DNA from: Tetradesmus obliquus | Lineage: Eukaryota > Chlorophyta > Chlorophyceae > Sphaeropleales > Scenedesmaceae | Direction of reading: 5' to 3' | DNA: 64,000 nt | NCBI GenBank assembly: GCA_030272155.1 | Contig: CP126203.1 | Span: forward strand, 1-64,000 | Part shown: piece after piece, positions 11,901 through 23,600 of the stretch | Position numbering within the stretch: the stretch's first letter is position 1 | How the letters are laid out: every line of letters begins with the position of its first letter | Translations under genes and position numbers: made by a program | Notes under the pieces: model-generated | The model's input: the letters and a program-made list of their open reading frames with translations, nothing else | Told to the model about the DNA's origin: nothing | Databases searched by the model: none

Positions 11901-14852
11901 GCTCGAGGCGTAGCAGTGTTGTTGGCTCCACATATGTATGTGCAGTGTGATGCAAGCTGCCTTGCATTTGCTGCAGCCCCTTGCGTTGCCTATTGTGCCA
12001 AAGCATAACCTGATCTGCTCTCTGCCGCCCCCTCCCTGCGCCCCCCACCCCACCCCACCCCACCCCACCCCACCCCACCCCCCCACCCGCCCCTGCAGGA
12101 GCACCGCGCCCATCCCCTACTGGAACTTCCCTCCGCTGCGCTGGCTGGTGCCACGCCAGCGCCGCTGCCAGGACGCACTCAAGGTGCGGCGGCCGCCAGG
12201 GCTGCGGGGGTGCAGCACGTTGCATGCATCGCTGCTTTGGAGCACATTGGTGCACCGCTGCGTGCATATGCCAGGCGATGCTGTGTTTCACCTAGCTGTG
12301 CATGTGTTGGGGTGGCAGGCAGGCAGACACCTCCGCAAAGGCATGCTGCTGCGCCCCACCCTCCCCTCTTTCGCCTCGGCCTGACTTGCCCCTGCTGCAC
12401 TGCCCCGTTGCTCCGCCCGCCCCACCCTTGAACAAACCATAACCGCCGCCAGGTCATCAACGAGACGCTTGACGGGCTGATCGCCAAGTGCAAGGCGCTG
12501 GTGGAGGAGGAGGGCGCAGACTTTGGCGAGGACTTCCTCAGCGAGCGTGACCCCAGCATACTGCACTTCCTGCTGGCCTCAGGTGGGGGTGGGGTGGCGG
12601 GTGGGGCCAGCATACTGCACTTCCTGCTCGCCTCAGGTGGGGGGGTGGGGGGGGCAGCAGCAGCGTGCGCAGCTGACACTGTAGGTGAAACAGGGTCGGG
12701 GCGTGTGCTGCGCTGCCTGCTGGCCTGTGGGGCGTGTGCTGCGCTGCCCGACCTCACTCAATGGCGGCAAGGGCTTGCAGCAGTACTCGCCAGCTGGTGG
12801 CTGCAGCTGGTGTGCACCTGGGGGGGAAGCGGGTGTGCATGCGCGCTCACCCACTTGGCTCTGAGCATACGCTGCCTGCCCTGCGTTGCGCTGCAGGCGA
12901 CGAGATCAGCAGCAAGCAGCTGCGTGACGACCTCATGACGCTGCTCATTGCGGGCCACGAGACCACGGCAGCGGTGCTGACCTGGACCATGTACCTGCTG
13001 GCGCAGCACCCAGAGGCGGTGGAGCGCATACGCGCAGAGGTGAGGCGGGAGGCGGCTACACAGCTAGCATGACATGCCTGTCTGTGCCAGCTGCAAGTCT
13101 CATGCAAAACCAGCACGTGCATGTCACGTGCTGTGATGCATCGCGTGCAACTGCAAGTTGTCCTGACTCTGACGCCTCACCCACTGCCCGCGCCCCTCCC
13201 TGTGCCGCCGCCCCCGCTGCTGCTGCCCCCATAATGCCCCCAGGTTGACGCCGTGGTGGGTGACGGGCTGCCCACCGTGGAGCAGCTGCGTGAGCTGCGC
13301 TTCACCACGCGCGTCATCAACGAGAGCATGCGCCTCTACCCGCAGCCACCAGTGCTCATCCGCAGGTGCGTGGACGCGCTTCTGCGAGTGCTGCCTGAGC
13401 CGATGCCGGCAACCCCCGGTGGTGTAGGCTGCCTTGTGTCGTGCACAGCCAGCTCTGCTCCCATGTGGCTGTGCCAGCCTGCGCAGTGCTTGTGCATCTT
13501 GGCCGCAGCATGCTGCACGCACGCAGGCTCATGGTGTGCTTCATGCATGTCAGTCAAGCCACCAGCAAGGGGCATTGGTCTCTCCACTAACACCACACGC
13601 CACTGCCACTGCCTCTGCTGCGTCCCCCGCAGGGCGCTGGAGGACGACGTGTTTGACGAGTACACCGTGCCTGCTGGCAGCGACATCTTCATCAGCGTGT
13701 GGAACCTGCACCGCTCCCCGCAGCTGTGGCCTGAGCCCAACGCCTTCAACCCCGACAGGTTTGGGCCTCTGGACGGGCCCATCCCCAACGAGGTGAGCTG
13801 CGGCAGCAGCAGCAGCAGCGCCAGCAGCAGCAGCAGCAGCAGAGCAAGCAATGTGGTTGTCGATTGCGTCCATTCATCCAGCAGCAGCAGCAGCAGTAGC
13901 AACAGCTGCTGGGGTGTCGGGGCAAGTGGGCTTGAAGCACGATGATGGTTGCAGCAGCTGCTGAAGCTGAGGGGCATGAGGCGCGGATATGGTCAGTTGG
14001 CGACTCCAGAGAACAGCGCACGGCTTGCTCGTCTGTGGGTGAAAACCATTCCTCCTTCTCACGTATGTGCATGCTGCGCCGCCCCTGCGCTGCCACCCCT
14101 CCTCCTCCCCCTCCCCCCTGCCCCGCCAGATCACGGAGGGCTTCTCCTACCTGCCGTTTGGTGGCGGCCGCCGCAAGTGCATCGGCGACCAGTTTGCGCT
14201 GTTTGAGGCCATCACGGCGCTGGCGGTGCTCATGCGGCGCTACGACTTTGCGCTGGCCCCGGGCAAGCCCGAGGTGGGCATGACCACAGGTGAGTGGCTG
14301 TGTGTCTGGGCTGCGGGAGGCGCAAGGGTCTGCGGCTGCAGCAGCAGCGATGAGCTGCGGCGTGGCAGCACAAGTGCGCATGACGCACTTGCTAGAATGG
14401 TTGCTGTGTATTTGCACGTGTGTGCGAGCCGGGCGCGTTTCCGCCGGCAAAGAGTATGGCAGCTCTATAGGAACCCTGCCGATGTCACAGCGTTTGCTGA
14501 CACATTGCTGTTTAAATGTTTTGCTGCTGCGTCAGGCGCCACCATCCACACCGTCGCGGGGCTGTGGATGAATGTGAAGCCGCGCGCAGACGTCCCCGCA
14601 GCACCACACAGCAATGGCAGCGTGGTGCTGCCTGTGTCACCCCTCAGCAGCAGCACAGCAGCAGCAGCACCAGCAGCGCCCAAGGTGCCTGTGGGGGCTG
14701 CCTTCACAGATGGCAGCAGCAGCAGCGACGCAGCAGCAGCAGCAGCAGCACCAGCAACAGCTGGCAAGTGCCCGTTCAGTGGCGCGCTGGGCATGCTGAA
14801 AGGCAGCGATGAGGCCAAGCAGCAGGGCGGGGCAGCTGCAGCCGCGCTGTAG
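8950..14852 (+). CDS. CYP97A: Carotenoid beta-ring hydroxylase, cytochrome P450 CYP97A (LUT5-like)
   Basis: 13 exons: 8950-9229, 10066-10231, 10604-10699, 10908-11022, 11445-11570, 11721-11809, 12099-12183, 12453-12582, 12897-13039, 13244-13365, 13633-13792, 14130-14289, 14536-14852; 662 aa, all junctions GT-AG and in phase. The protein follows plant CYP97A/LUT5 from end to end as I recall that family: a plastid-transit-like N-terminus, then [43 protein letters not shown], the I-helix AGHETT (381-386), ExxR (437-440) and the heme loop [10 protein letters not shown] with Cys521. It should hydroxylate beta-rings of carotenes (lutein/zeaxanthin route) at the chloroplast envelope or thylakoid with a plastid electron donor. 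The C-terminal ~90 residues are an Ala/Ser-rich extension beyond the P450 fold. Exon 8 ends in a duplicated donor (see 12553-12643). Confidence 0.95.
12553..12643 (+). repeat. 54-bp tandem duplication across the exon 8 donor of CYP97A
   Basis: The exon end coding [10 protein letters not shown] and the following GTGGGG donor are copied 54 bp downstream with one mismatch (12553-12589 and 12607-12643). The donors are at 12583 and 12637. The spacing is 18 codons with no stop, so the second donor would give an in-frame insertion repeating [10 protein letters not shown]. Confidence 0.92.
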
Positions 14853-17209
14853 CGTGGCGACGCGTGGCGTGTGACGAGTTCAAGGCATGCAGCAGCAGGC
14901 CGCAGCCTTGATTGTTTCGCTAGCATGCAGCAGCATCTGTTGTGCATCAGCAGGGTTGGCACCAGCAGTGGATGTTTGCCAACAGGCAGCAGCTGGCAGC
15001 GTGCTCTGATGCTGCAGCTGGCTCGCTGCTCGCCTGCTGGTCGCTCGCGTGCAGAGCCTCTGCCCTTGTGTTGCCTGATGCAGCCACAGTCGGCTGAAAC
15101 ATGCAGTTTAGGAGCTGCAGGTAGTGGCTCTCATCAGAGTTTTTTGGGAGGAAGTGGCGGGAGGCGGTGCTGTGGCAGCAGGATGTCACGCGTGTGTGTG
15201 GCTGCTGGCCGCATTGGCAGGCTCAACCAGTGTGGGGTGCTGCTGATGGAACCAGCACAGCTTGCGTGTGTTACTTTCTACTACTCAGATGACAGACGTC
15301 ATCCTGACGCATCATCGTGGCACCGCACAGTAGCGCTGTCTGCAGGCAGCAACAAGCAGGTGCAGGGCGGGACCTGCTGCCCTAGCCTACATTGACCTTG
15401 GCAGCATGCGCTTGAGGCCGCTGCACCCGGCACTGCCGCCTGCTGCTGGTCGCTGTGCCAGCCGTGGGCCTCTGCCCCGGCTTTTCGTGCGTGGCCTTGT
15501 ACACTGCAACACTGCCGTTCTGCTGCATTGAATTCATGCAGTCACGAACTTGTGAATGAATAGCTACGGCCACTCGGAGGTGCGGGTGCGGGTCGGCCCG
15601 GTTCCTGGGCGCTGTTCCTGCTGCTGTGGCCGCCCCTTTTGCTGCTGCTCAACTAGCAGTGCTGCATGCGCAGTACGCAGTGTGAGTGTGCTCTGGTACA
15701 GGCTGAGGATCAGGGGCAGCGTGCCAGGCCCGCACCATAGTCGGGATGCAGCGTTGCGCCGCCCTGGGCCAGGCTGCGGTGTGGCAGGACTGGCGCGGGG
15801 TATTGAGCCGGGCCCCAGCATGACTCAAGCTGCCAGGCAGCGCACACATAGACAGCATGTGCACTTGGATGATGTGCGTGCTGTGTTGGCCGTGTAGGGT
15901 TGTGCCGCGCCATTAACTGGCGTGTGCACATTGTGCTTGCCTGGCGTGCCTGCTGCATGCTGGGCAGGCATCTTTTTTTGGCAGGTTTTCCTTTACAGCT
16001 GCTTGTTGACGGCTGTGATATTATAACACCGGGGGTTGAGGTTGCCCGCAGCGTCGCATTTGTAGCTTTAGGGTATTAGGACGAGGGTGCCGTGCTGGCG
16101 GTGGTGCCGGAAATGAAGTCACATTTTGGAGTGTGCGGTCATCAGTGTGCAGTTAGTGTGTGATGTGCCAAGTGCGCCGTGGCCTCTTATGTTGTGGCTG
16201 ATTTGGATGTTCTGTTTGGGTGACGGCGTGTGTTGGTCCAGCTTGTGTCATCTCTTGCAGCGCTCTGCAGCCGCCAGAGCATGGCTGCCAAAGAAGGCAC
16301 TGCAGCGTGCCGTGGCGTGCTTGCTGCAGGTTCAAGAAGTAAGTCTCAGCTCAGCGGGTTGAACCCACGCGGCTGGCGCAGATATGCACGGCACGTTTGC
16401 CGGCGGCTGTTGCTGCCGGGATTATTGTCAGTTCTGGAAGGTCCTTTGGGGGGAGGACAGCTGCACTTCAGCAGGCAGCAGGTGGCAACCCAGCAGGCTG
16501 CTGCTGCCTCTCTGGGGCCATCTGTGTGATGCTGGCGGATGCATGCGTCAGCCATAAGGTTGGCTGTGATTTCTTCCAGTTGTTTGATCTCCACGCAACA
16601 AGTGCTTGCGTGCAGGGCTGGTGCTTGTTGCATGGCCATGACTGCATCAATAAGCTCTGGGAGTCACAGTCCTCAGTCGCAGTGGATGTTAACAATGTGC
16701 TCGTGTTGCTATTAATCTTTACGCATTGATATGCAGCACTGTGGTCTGCATCCCGGACTCTGGTCTTGTAAACGTTTCCTGTGCTATCTCTAGTCATCAT
16801 GGGTCTTGTCAGCTTGGGTCATTGCGTGCCAGTGCGATCTGCAATGTCTTTCCTGCAACTCATAATAATATTGCGTGGCCTGCTGGCTCGTGGGGAGCCT
16901 TCAAGCAAGTTGCTCACCAGGTCTGGCATGTAGAATCACACGACTGCAGATCCTCTGATGCTGAGATGTGCTTTGCCAATACAGCTGAGCAGCACAGTGA
17001 CGCCCGAACAGGGATGTGTTGCTGGATTTCGTGGCGCGTCTGCCGCACCATCGAGGGCTAGGCCCGCTTCGTTTGGACTCGAGCAGGCCTAGGGTTTCGT
17101 TTAGGTAACATGCCAATGCGATTGCTGGCCGACAAAATTGTTGCCTTCATCTGCCGCGAATCTTCTAAACACAGATATATATGTGACGCTGCCGTCCTGA
17201 TCAAGCGCC
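14853..17209. other. Intergenic, no gene seen
   Basis: No frame here combines codon quality, splice sites and family resemblance. It should include the 3' UTR of the CYP97 gene and the promoter of the MYND gene. Confidence 0.55.
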
Positions 17210-18892
17210 ATGTCTGGCAGCTACAGTACGCCCTTGAGCGATGCCAAGCGCCGTGGTGGCGACTACCACAACGGCTACTGGTATCCAACCCGCTGTGAAC
17301 GACCTGGCTGTGGGTAAGCAGAAGTAACAGCAAAAGGAGCAGCGGCAGCAACAGCTGTAGCAGCAGCAACACCTCCTGCTGCTCTGGCAGATGTACAGCA
17401 CCTCAACTGGAATCACGGCAGTACAATGCTGGATGTGTCCATATCTCGTGCACGGGCTCCATACATCCATGATCACTGGCCGCGTGCTCCATCCAACCAC
17501 CATGATCACCACTCACGCGATTCAGCTAAAGCTGGTGCAGTGCACGCTGTGTTGAGCGGTGTCTCTTGTGGCCTCGCTGTGGCCCCTTGTGCTGCCTGCA
17601 GGGTGGCTGACCAGCAGCAACTGAAGAAGTGCTCAGCATGCGAGATGGTGAGCTCAGCTGCTCAGGCTGCAGTTGTCAGCTGCGCACCTTGACGCCCAGC
17701 GTGTGGTGTGGGCGGGGCGCCCAGCGTGTGGTGTGGGCGGGGCGCCTGACGCTGCTGCTGTGCTGGCTGTGCTGCAGGTGCAGTACTGCTGCGAGCGCCA
17801 CCAGCGTGATGACTGGCCACAGCACAAGCCTGGTGAGGCAGGCACTGCACCAGCCTGCTGCTGTTGCTGATGTGAGCATTGCTGCAGCAGACAGCAGCAC
17901 ATGGACCAGCTTTGCTTGAAGTTGCGCAGCTGTGCATTTGATGCGTAGTTCGGTCCTTGTACATGACAGGCCGATGCTTGTAACAGCGTTCCTGAGCGGC
18001 GCTGATAGCAACGACAGGTAGGGTTTCACCTGTTTTTGCCACAAGCAGAGTTGTCAGTGCTGGCAGCTGTGCATCTGCTTGCCAACAAGTACGGGCCCCT
18101 GTCACTCTGCACAACACTGCTGTGCGCCCTGCTCTGTGTGTGCGGTGCAGTGTGTGCCAGAGTGCAAGGCCTTCAGGGCGCTGGGCCTGCGCGCCACCTT
18201 CTACAGGGATGAGGACATGCTGGCCGCCTTCCCGCTGCAGTCCCACAGGGCAGCACGCAGCAGCACGCCGCCGCCAGTGCCAGGTGGGACCAGCCTGCAG
18301 GCAGGCACACGCAGCGCAGCAGCTGCACCAAAACATGCTGCGCATCCCACAAAACAGCACTGCCGAATGCTGCGTGCAGTTGACAATGCAGTATCTTGGG
18401 CTGCTATTGTTGCAGCAACGTCGTGCGACATTAGAGCAAGCACCACCACCACAGTTACCTTTGCTGAAGTGACATGGGTGATGTTGCTGCTGCTGATGCT
18501 GCTGATGCTGCTGCTGCGCGCAGCTGGCGCCAGCTGCCCCATCTGTGGCAAGGGCGCGGGCCAGGCGCCCCTCACCCGTACACCCTGCTGCCAGCAGCTG
18601 GTGTGTGACACCAACGCACGCTACCAGATCGGCAGCTTCAGCCGGGACATCTGCCCCCGCTCCCATCAGCGCTACACGCTGTGTGGGTGAGAGGCAGCCA
18701 GCACTGCACAGCAGCAGCACACCCCGTATGCGGCACTGCCCTGCGCTGCAGCTTTGGCTCAGCTGCAAAGGCGGGGGCAGACCGTACAGGACGTCTCAAG
18801 TGTCGTCATGGTTTGTTTCCAAACATGGTCCTCCTGAATGCAACCACTGGCATTAGTGGTCCCTTTCCTCGCGCTGCATGGCATGCTGAGTG

Positions 18893-18935
<43 letters not shown>

Positions 18936-19580
18936 ATTCTACTGCATGAACCATGGTGTCGAGGACAAGTGTGACAAGAGCAAGGACTGGCGGCAGTGCA
19001 AGGGGTGGGTGGGCACACACCAGCAGCAGCACTGTGAGCACTGACATGCATGGTGCTGCTGTTGCTGCAGCCATGCGCACACTTGCTGATGACGTACACA
19101 TGCAAGGTGCACACCGCTTTGATCACTGCTTGCATTGTCTGCATGCAACATTGTGATGATCGCCACTTCCATATGATGCTAGTGTGCGGACCTGTGCGAG
19201 CGGCAATGCTTGCGTTGTTGTGCCGTACTGCACTGTCTTGCTGCAGCTGTGTCAAAGTCAGCGACCCGTCCGACGCGCCGGACATGCTGTGGCGCGGCCT
19301 CAACGCGTACAACCACTGCCCGCTGCTGGCCAAGGATGTGCCGCGCCACAGCCTGTGCGAGGCCTGCGCCAGCTGCGGGCGCCGCTTCCTGGGCGGCGTG
19401 GAGGGCTACAGCCGCGGCACGGCCGGCAGCCTGCACTGCGCCGACTGCAGCGACAGCGGGCGGGGCGGCTTCTTCCGCGTGACCGGCAGGCTGGGCGCAG
19501 CCATGCCGGCTGCGGGTGTGCAGGCGCAGGCAGCGGCGTTTGCGGCGGGTGAGGCGCGGGCCAGGTCGCCCTTTCTGTAG
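17210..19580 (+). CDS. MYND zinc-finger protein with C-terminal Cys-rich domain
   Basis: Supported exons: 17210-17313, 17602-17647, 17778-17832, 18151-18283, 18524-18686, about 18936-19004, 19247-19580. The first three join in phase to give YPTRCERPGCG, then KKCSACEM, then VQYCCERHQRDDWPQHK. That is a CxxC...YCC...HQ..DW..HK MYND finger (last Cys less clear), usually a protein-interaction module. The last three encode a second Cys/His-rich region: CPICGKGAG, TPCCQQLVCD, SHQRYTLCG, CKGC, WRGLNAYN, CEACASCGRRF. It resembles a zinc-binding family I recall from fungi (RYTLCGYHH / WYGTNEYN motifs). Two gaps remain. The link from 17832 to 18151 needs at least one unresolved exon, perhaps near 18046-18088. 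The exon near 18936 lacks an AG acceptor because a (CTG)n tract runs into it. Confidence 0.72.
17695..17745 (+). repeat. 25-bp tandem duplication inside intron 2 of the MYND gene
   Basis: A GC-rich 25-bp unit beginning CCCAGCGTGTGG occurs twice in direct succession within the 130-bp intron between 17648 and 17777. It contains no splice junction of the gene. Confidence 0.85.
18897..18935 (+). repeat. (CTG)n microsatellite at an exon boundary of the MYND gene
   Basis: About twelve CTG units immediately precede the Cys-rich exon that reads YCMNHGVEDKCDK. In the exon frame the tract ends in a stop (18934-18936) and no AG lies between it and the first good codons. The acceptor is therefore non-canonical here, or the repeat length differs from that of the working allele. 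Confidence 0.7.
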
Positions 19581-20672
19581 CTGCGCGGCCAGCACGGGTG
19601 ACGGCGCTGTTGTAGCTGTCACAGCACAGTGTGTGGGTTGGCGGCACTGATGCACGCAGTGCAAGAGGGCTGGGCATGGCTGCGCAGCATGCACCATGCA
19701 CCATGCATCTGCGATGAGTGGCTGGTTCTGGTGGCTGTCATGCAGTCAACCTGACTTCACAGGCAGTGCAATGCTTCAACGTGAAGAAAAGTCTGCGAAG
19801 TGCTGGTGAAGAATGTCGGGGGGCACGCCTCCTGCTTGGTCCTGGCGTGGTGTGGTTGCTGTGCGTTGCATGTTTCTGCCGACGCATGCATCACCACAGA
19901 CGGTGGCCAACCGTGACGGTGCCACCAATCAACCCACAGCAGCAGCGCTGCTGGCATTTACTGGTCGGTAAGCTGACTCAACTGATGTGATGCTGGGTCA
20001 AATTTTCAAATGTTGCTTTCCGCAGCAGCAACAGGAGGAGCAGTGGTGGTAGCAGGTGCACCTCCACGTGCACGTGGTGGTCACGGTGACCGGTAGGTAG
20101 TTCAGTGGTATGATCCCGTCTGGCCATGCAAGCGCTGTACTTGCATGGTTGTTCTGTCTTTATTAGTCATGCAGCTGGCGATACCTTGGCCATGGCTCTG
20201 TGATGTTACCTTGGGTATACCCATCCCCTTATTACGTAATTGATGGGGATCACATGGGGATCACGATCGCAGAGTGAAGTTCTGGTTGGCATGGCAGGAA
20301 TTGTCTTGCTGGCACTCGCATAATAGACTCGCCGATACAAACATGTAATCCATAGAGCCGAGCCCTCCGTGAACAGCGTCATATCCGTGCCAGGCCAATC
20401 GTCAGGCGTGGTTACGCCATGTGTATGGCAGTGCGAAAGGTATGTATCATCAACGTGCTTCAAAGCTGGGTGAGTCGGTTGCTTGTTTGTTATCTTATAC
20501 TCTATTAATTAAGCCAACAGCATATCAGGGCGTGCGTGGAAATTCCCGTTGCGTATAAACTTTCGGAAGTGCACATCATGTCGCGCCGTCTACTACAGCT
20601 GCAGCAGTGGTATAATGTTGACTTCAGGTATTGTAGCAGCGCATGTAGAAGGGATTTGCACCGTCTGCGGTG
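19581..20672. other. Intergenic, AT-richer stretch with one doubtful frame
   Basis: Base composition falls towards AT at about 20100-20550. A minus-strand open frame of 85 codons (20206-20463) begins with TTG rather than ATG and matches nothing I know. It could be a decayed insertion or chance. No other gene seen. Confidence 0.45.
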
Positions 20673-23600
20673 ATGTGGGCCGTGGCTACCATACTGCTGC
20701 TCTGCCTCCTGTTGTCAGGTGGGAAACAGCGTGGAGGTATGGGCAGAAGCGCAACCGTTGTGCCGCTGAAACTGATGAAGCTATAGCAGAAGTTATGTGC
20801 TGTGATGCTGCTGTGTGTATTGAGCAGGGGCTGATGCAGCGCTGGGCAGTGCAGCCAGAAGGCACAGCAGGAGCAACAGCAGCAGCAGCAGCAGCACCAC
20901 CACCACCACCACCAGCAGCAGCAGCAGCAGCAGTAGCAGCAGCAGAACACGGAGGCGTGCCTTACACTTGGCGCCAAGTGATGGTGTTGAAGCAGTTCAA
21001 GCCAACAGTACTGGGGTAAGGCCGCACACTGCGCTCTCTCTGTCTGAGCAGCAGCTGCTGTCTGACTAATACGCGGGCAGGCTGCAGCCAGCGCAGCCTG
21101 CAGGCCAAACTATTGTGTCAGCAGCAGCAAGCGCGCAGCAGTACACCTGGGCCAAGCCCGAGTGGGGCCAGTACAGGCGGCGCGCTGTGGTGCTTGCCGA
21201 CCCAAGCGGCCGCAGCGAAGGCTTCAGCATATGGGCTTGGGACATCGTGCCAGAGGTGAGCACACACTGCATGGCTGGCCTCTTGGTCTTATGCAGCTCC
21301 CAGCTGCAGCGCTTCTGCCCTGCAACAACTGTTCTGGCACATGCTGCATGTGCGAAGCTAAGCTGTACTCATGATCATGTTGCTGGCACAGCATGCGAAG
21401 GGTCAAGGCAGGCCAGCCCAGCCCAACCTGCCCAGCAAGCATCCCAGCTGCACAACGCACTGCTGGCACAGCGCTGTGCCTGGCAGCCCTGTTTCGCTAG
21501 GCCCTGCTGCAGCTGTGCTTTCAATGTAATTTTTTTGGCAACCACCGAACTGCTTGATTTATGGTCAAGCCACATAATTGACCAGGCACACGCTGCGCCA
21601 CGCTGCCGTGCAGTCAGCCGTCAACATAACGTTGGCAGTGCTGTCGGCGATCGTGGGCGAGCTGCAAGACGATGCGCGCAGCCGGCTGGCAAGCTCCAAC
21701 CCGCCCAGCAAGTTTGCGCTGATACAGCGCCCGCAGCAGGTGTGGACGGACATCCCTGAGCAGAGCGTGTGGAAGGGCACAGCCATCGGCGCCAAGGACT
21801 ACGCAGGTAGGCAGGGGGAGGGGAGGGGAGGAGCGCCTGGGTGTGCCAGCTGCAGGCGTGGCTGTGCTGGTGCCGCCCGGCCTCAGGGTTTGTTGTGCCT
21901 CTGTTGTACGCTCACCAGGTGTCTGAGTGAGTGTGTTCCAGCACATTTGCAGCGCCCGCAGCTCCTGCTGCAAGGCTCTGACTGGTGCTGCGTGTGCTGC
22001 ATTGCGTGGCCCAGGTGTGGGCGGCACTGCCTACCTGCCCGTCACCGTGTGTGACAGCCGCAACGTGCTGGAGACAGCCGATGACCCCTACTGGTTCGAA
22101 TCCATCCTGGTGAGCAGGGCAGAAGTCTGCATGGTGCATGCCTCTGATGCATGGCTGCAGCTGATCCGTTTTGGATGATGCGCGTGCATGCGCTCAAGTG
22201 GTGGCGGCACATGCACTTCGCGGAGCTACTGCTGCAATCGCAAGCAGCAGCAAGCCACCACAGCCCAGGCGACACGGCTCTTCTCCCGCTGCGTTGCGGC
22301 ACAAGGCATGTGCATGCCTCTGATGCGGCACAAGGCATGTGCATGTGGTCGCTCGCAGCTGCCAGCCAGCACTGGCAGTGACACCCAGGGTAGCACGACA
22401 CTCCCACTTTGGGACATTTGGAATGTTCTGAATAGCTGCGCCACAACCATTCGCAACTGTATGCGCAGGTGCACGAGTTTGCGCACCACATCCACGCCGT
22501 GGCACTGTCAGGCTGTGAGCAGGCAGCTGTTGACGGGGCCTACGCCAGTGCGCTGGCCGCTGGCTCCTACAGCCGCGGCATCTACATGATGAGCACCGTG
22601 TACGAGTACTTTGCATGCGCGGCGGAGGGCTGGTTCCAGGTAGGCAGGCAGTCCCGTCGGGGGTGCTGACCTCCCTGCACACGCTGCAGCCTGGTAGCTG
22701 ACCTGCAGCAACAGCCAGATTATCCCAGCATACGTATGTATGCTGACAGGACAGGCTGACAGTTCAGAATACTCTGACAATCATAAGTATATCGACAGAG
22801 CAAGGGTACTGCGTTGTCTCAGCAGCCCCCACTGATGGCCAGGCCCTGCAGGCTGGCGCCCTGCTGGCCTGCTTTCCAGTTGCATCGTAGGCGCCGCATC
22901 CGTGATACCACTGATATAATGTGTAAGTGCAGCACCAAACCTTGCTGGCACTTGCCATGTTTGCTGCAGGGCACATGCCGCGATGACGTGAATGACGGCA
23001 TCATCAGCAGGCCCCGCCTGCTGGTGAGAGACCCTACGCTGTTCAGCCTGTTCAGCTTCATCTTCACAGCCGATGTGCAGCGCTTTAGCTACAGAAGCTT
23101 GTGCCCCAACTGCAACAGCAACTTCAGGGCTGAGGCGGACGTGCGGCTGCCGCAGCAAGCTGCGCCGGTGAGCGTCAGGCTGCATGCGGCATATGCAGCT
23201 GCAGGTGGCGCTGAGCTGCCGTCAATTGATTGGAACACTGCAACTGCTGATGCACTGCAATCCATGCACCGCTTACTGCTGATTTGCTTGAGCTCCAGTT
23301 GTTGCTTCTATCTGAGATGGTCACAACATACACAGTCCATCTTACCCTACCAAACTGCTGGTATCTACGTGTACATATGCATTTGCCGCCCTGCCTGCTG
23401 GTGTTGTAGGCACCCCTCATCGACCTACAGCTGGAGAAGTGTGCAACAAGCGCCAACAACTGGCGGCCCGTGCCCCACAATGCGCCCGACTGCAGTGACA
23501 AACAGCCAGGCTGCAGGGCACGCGCCATAGCCGGGCAGTGTGACACGCATGCGGACATGCTGACGCACTGCCAGCTGGCGTGTGGTGTGTGCCGGCAGGT

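Noticed and set aside
16060-16080. Interstitial telomere-like TTTAGGGT word
   Set aside because: A single copy; not an array.
20095-20170. A tRNA-like start (GGTAGTTCAGTGGTA)
   Set aside because: It resembles a D-arm, but no anticodon stem, T-arm (GGTTCGA) or acceptor pairing follows.
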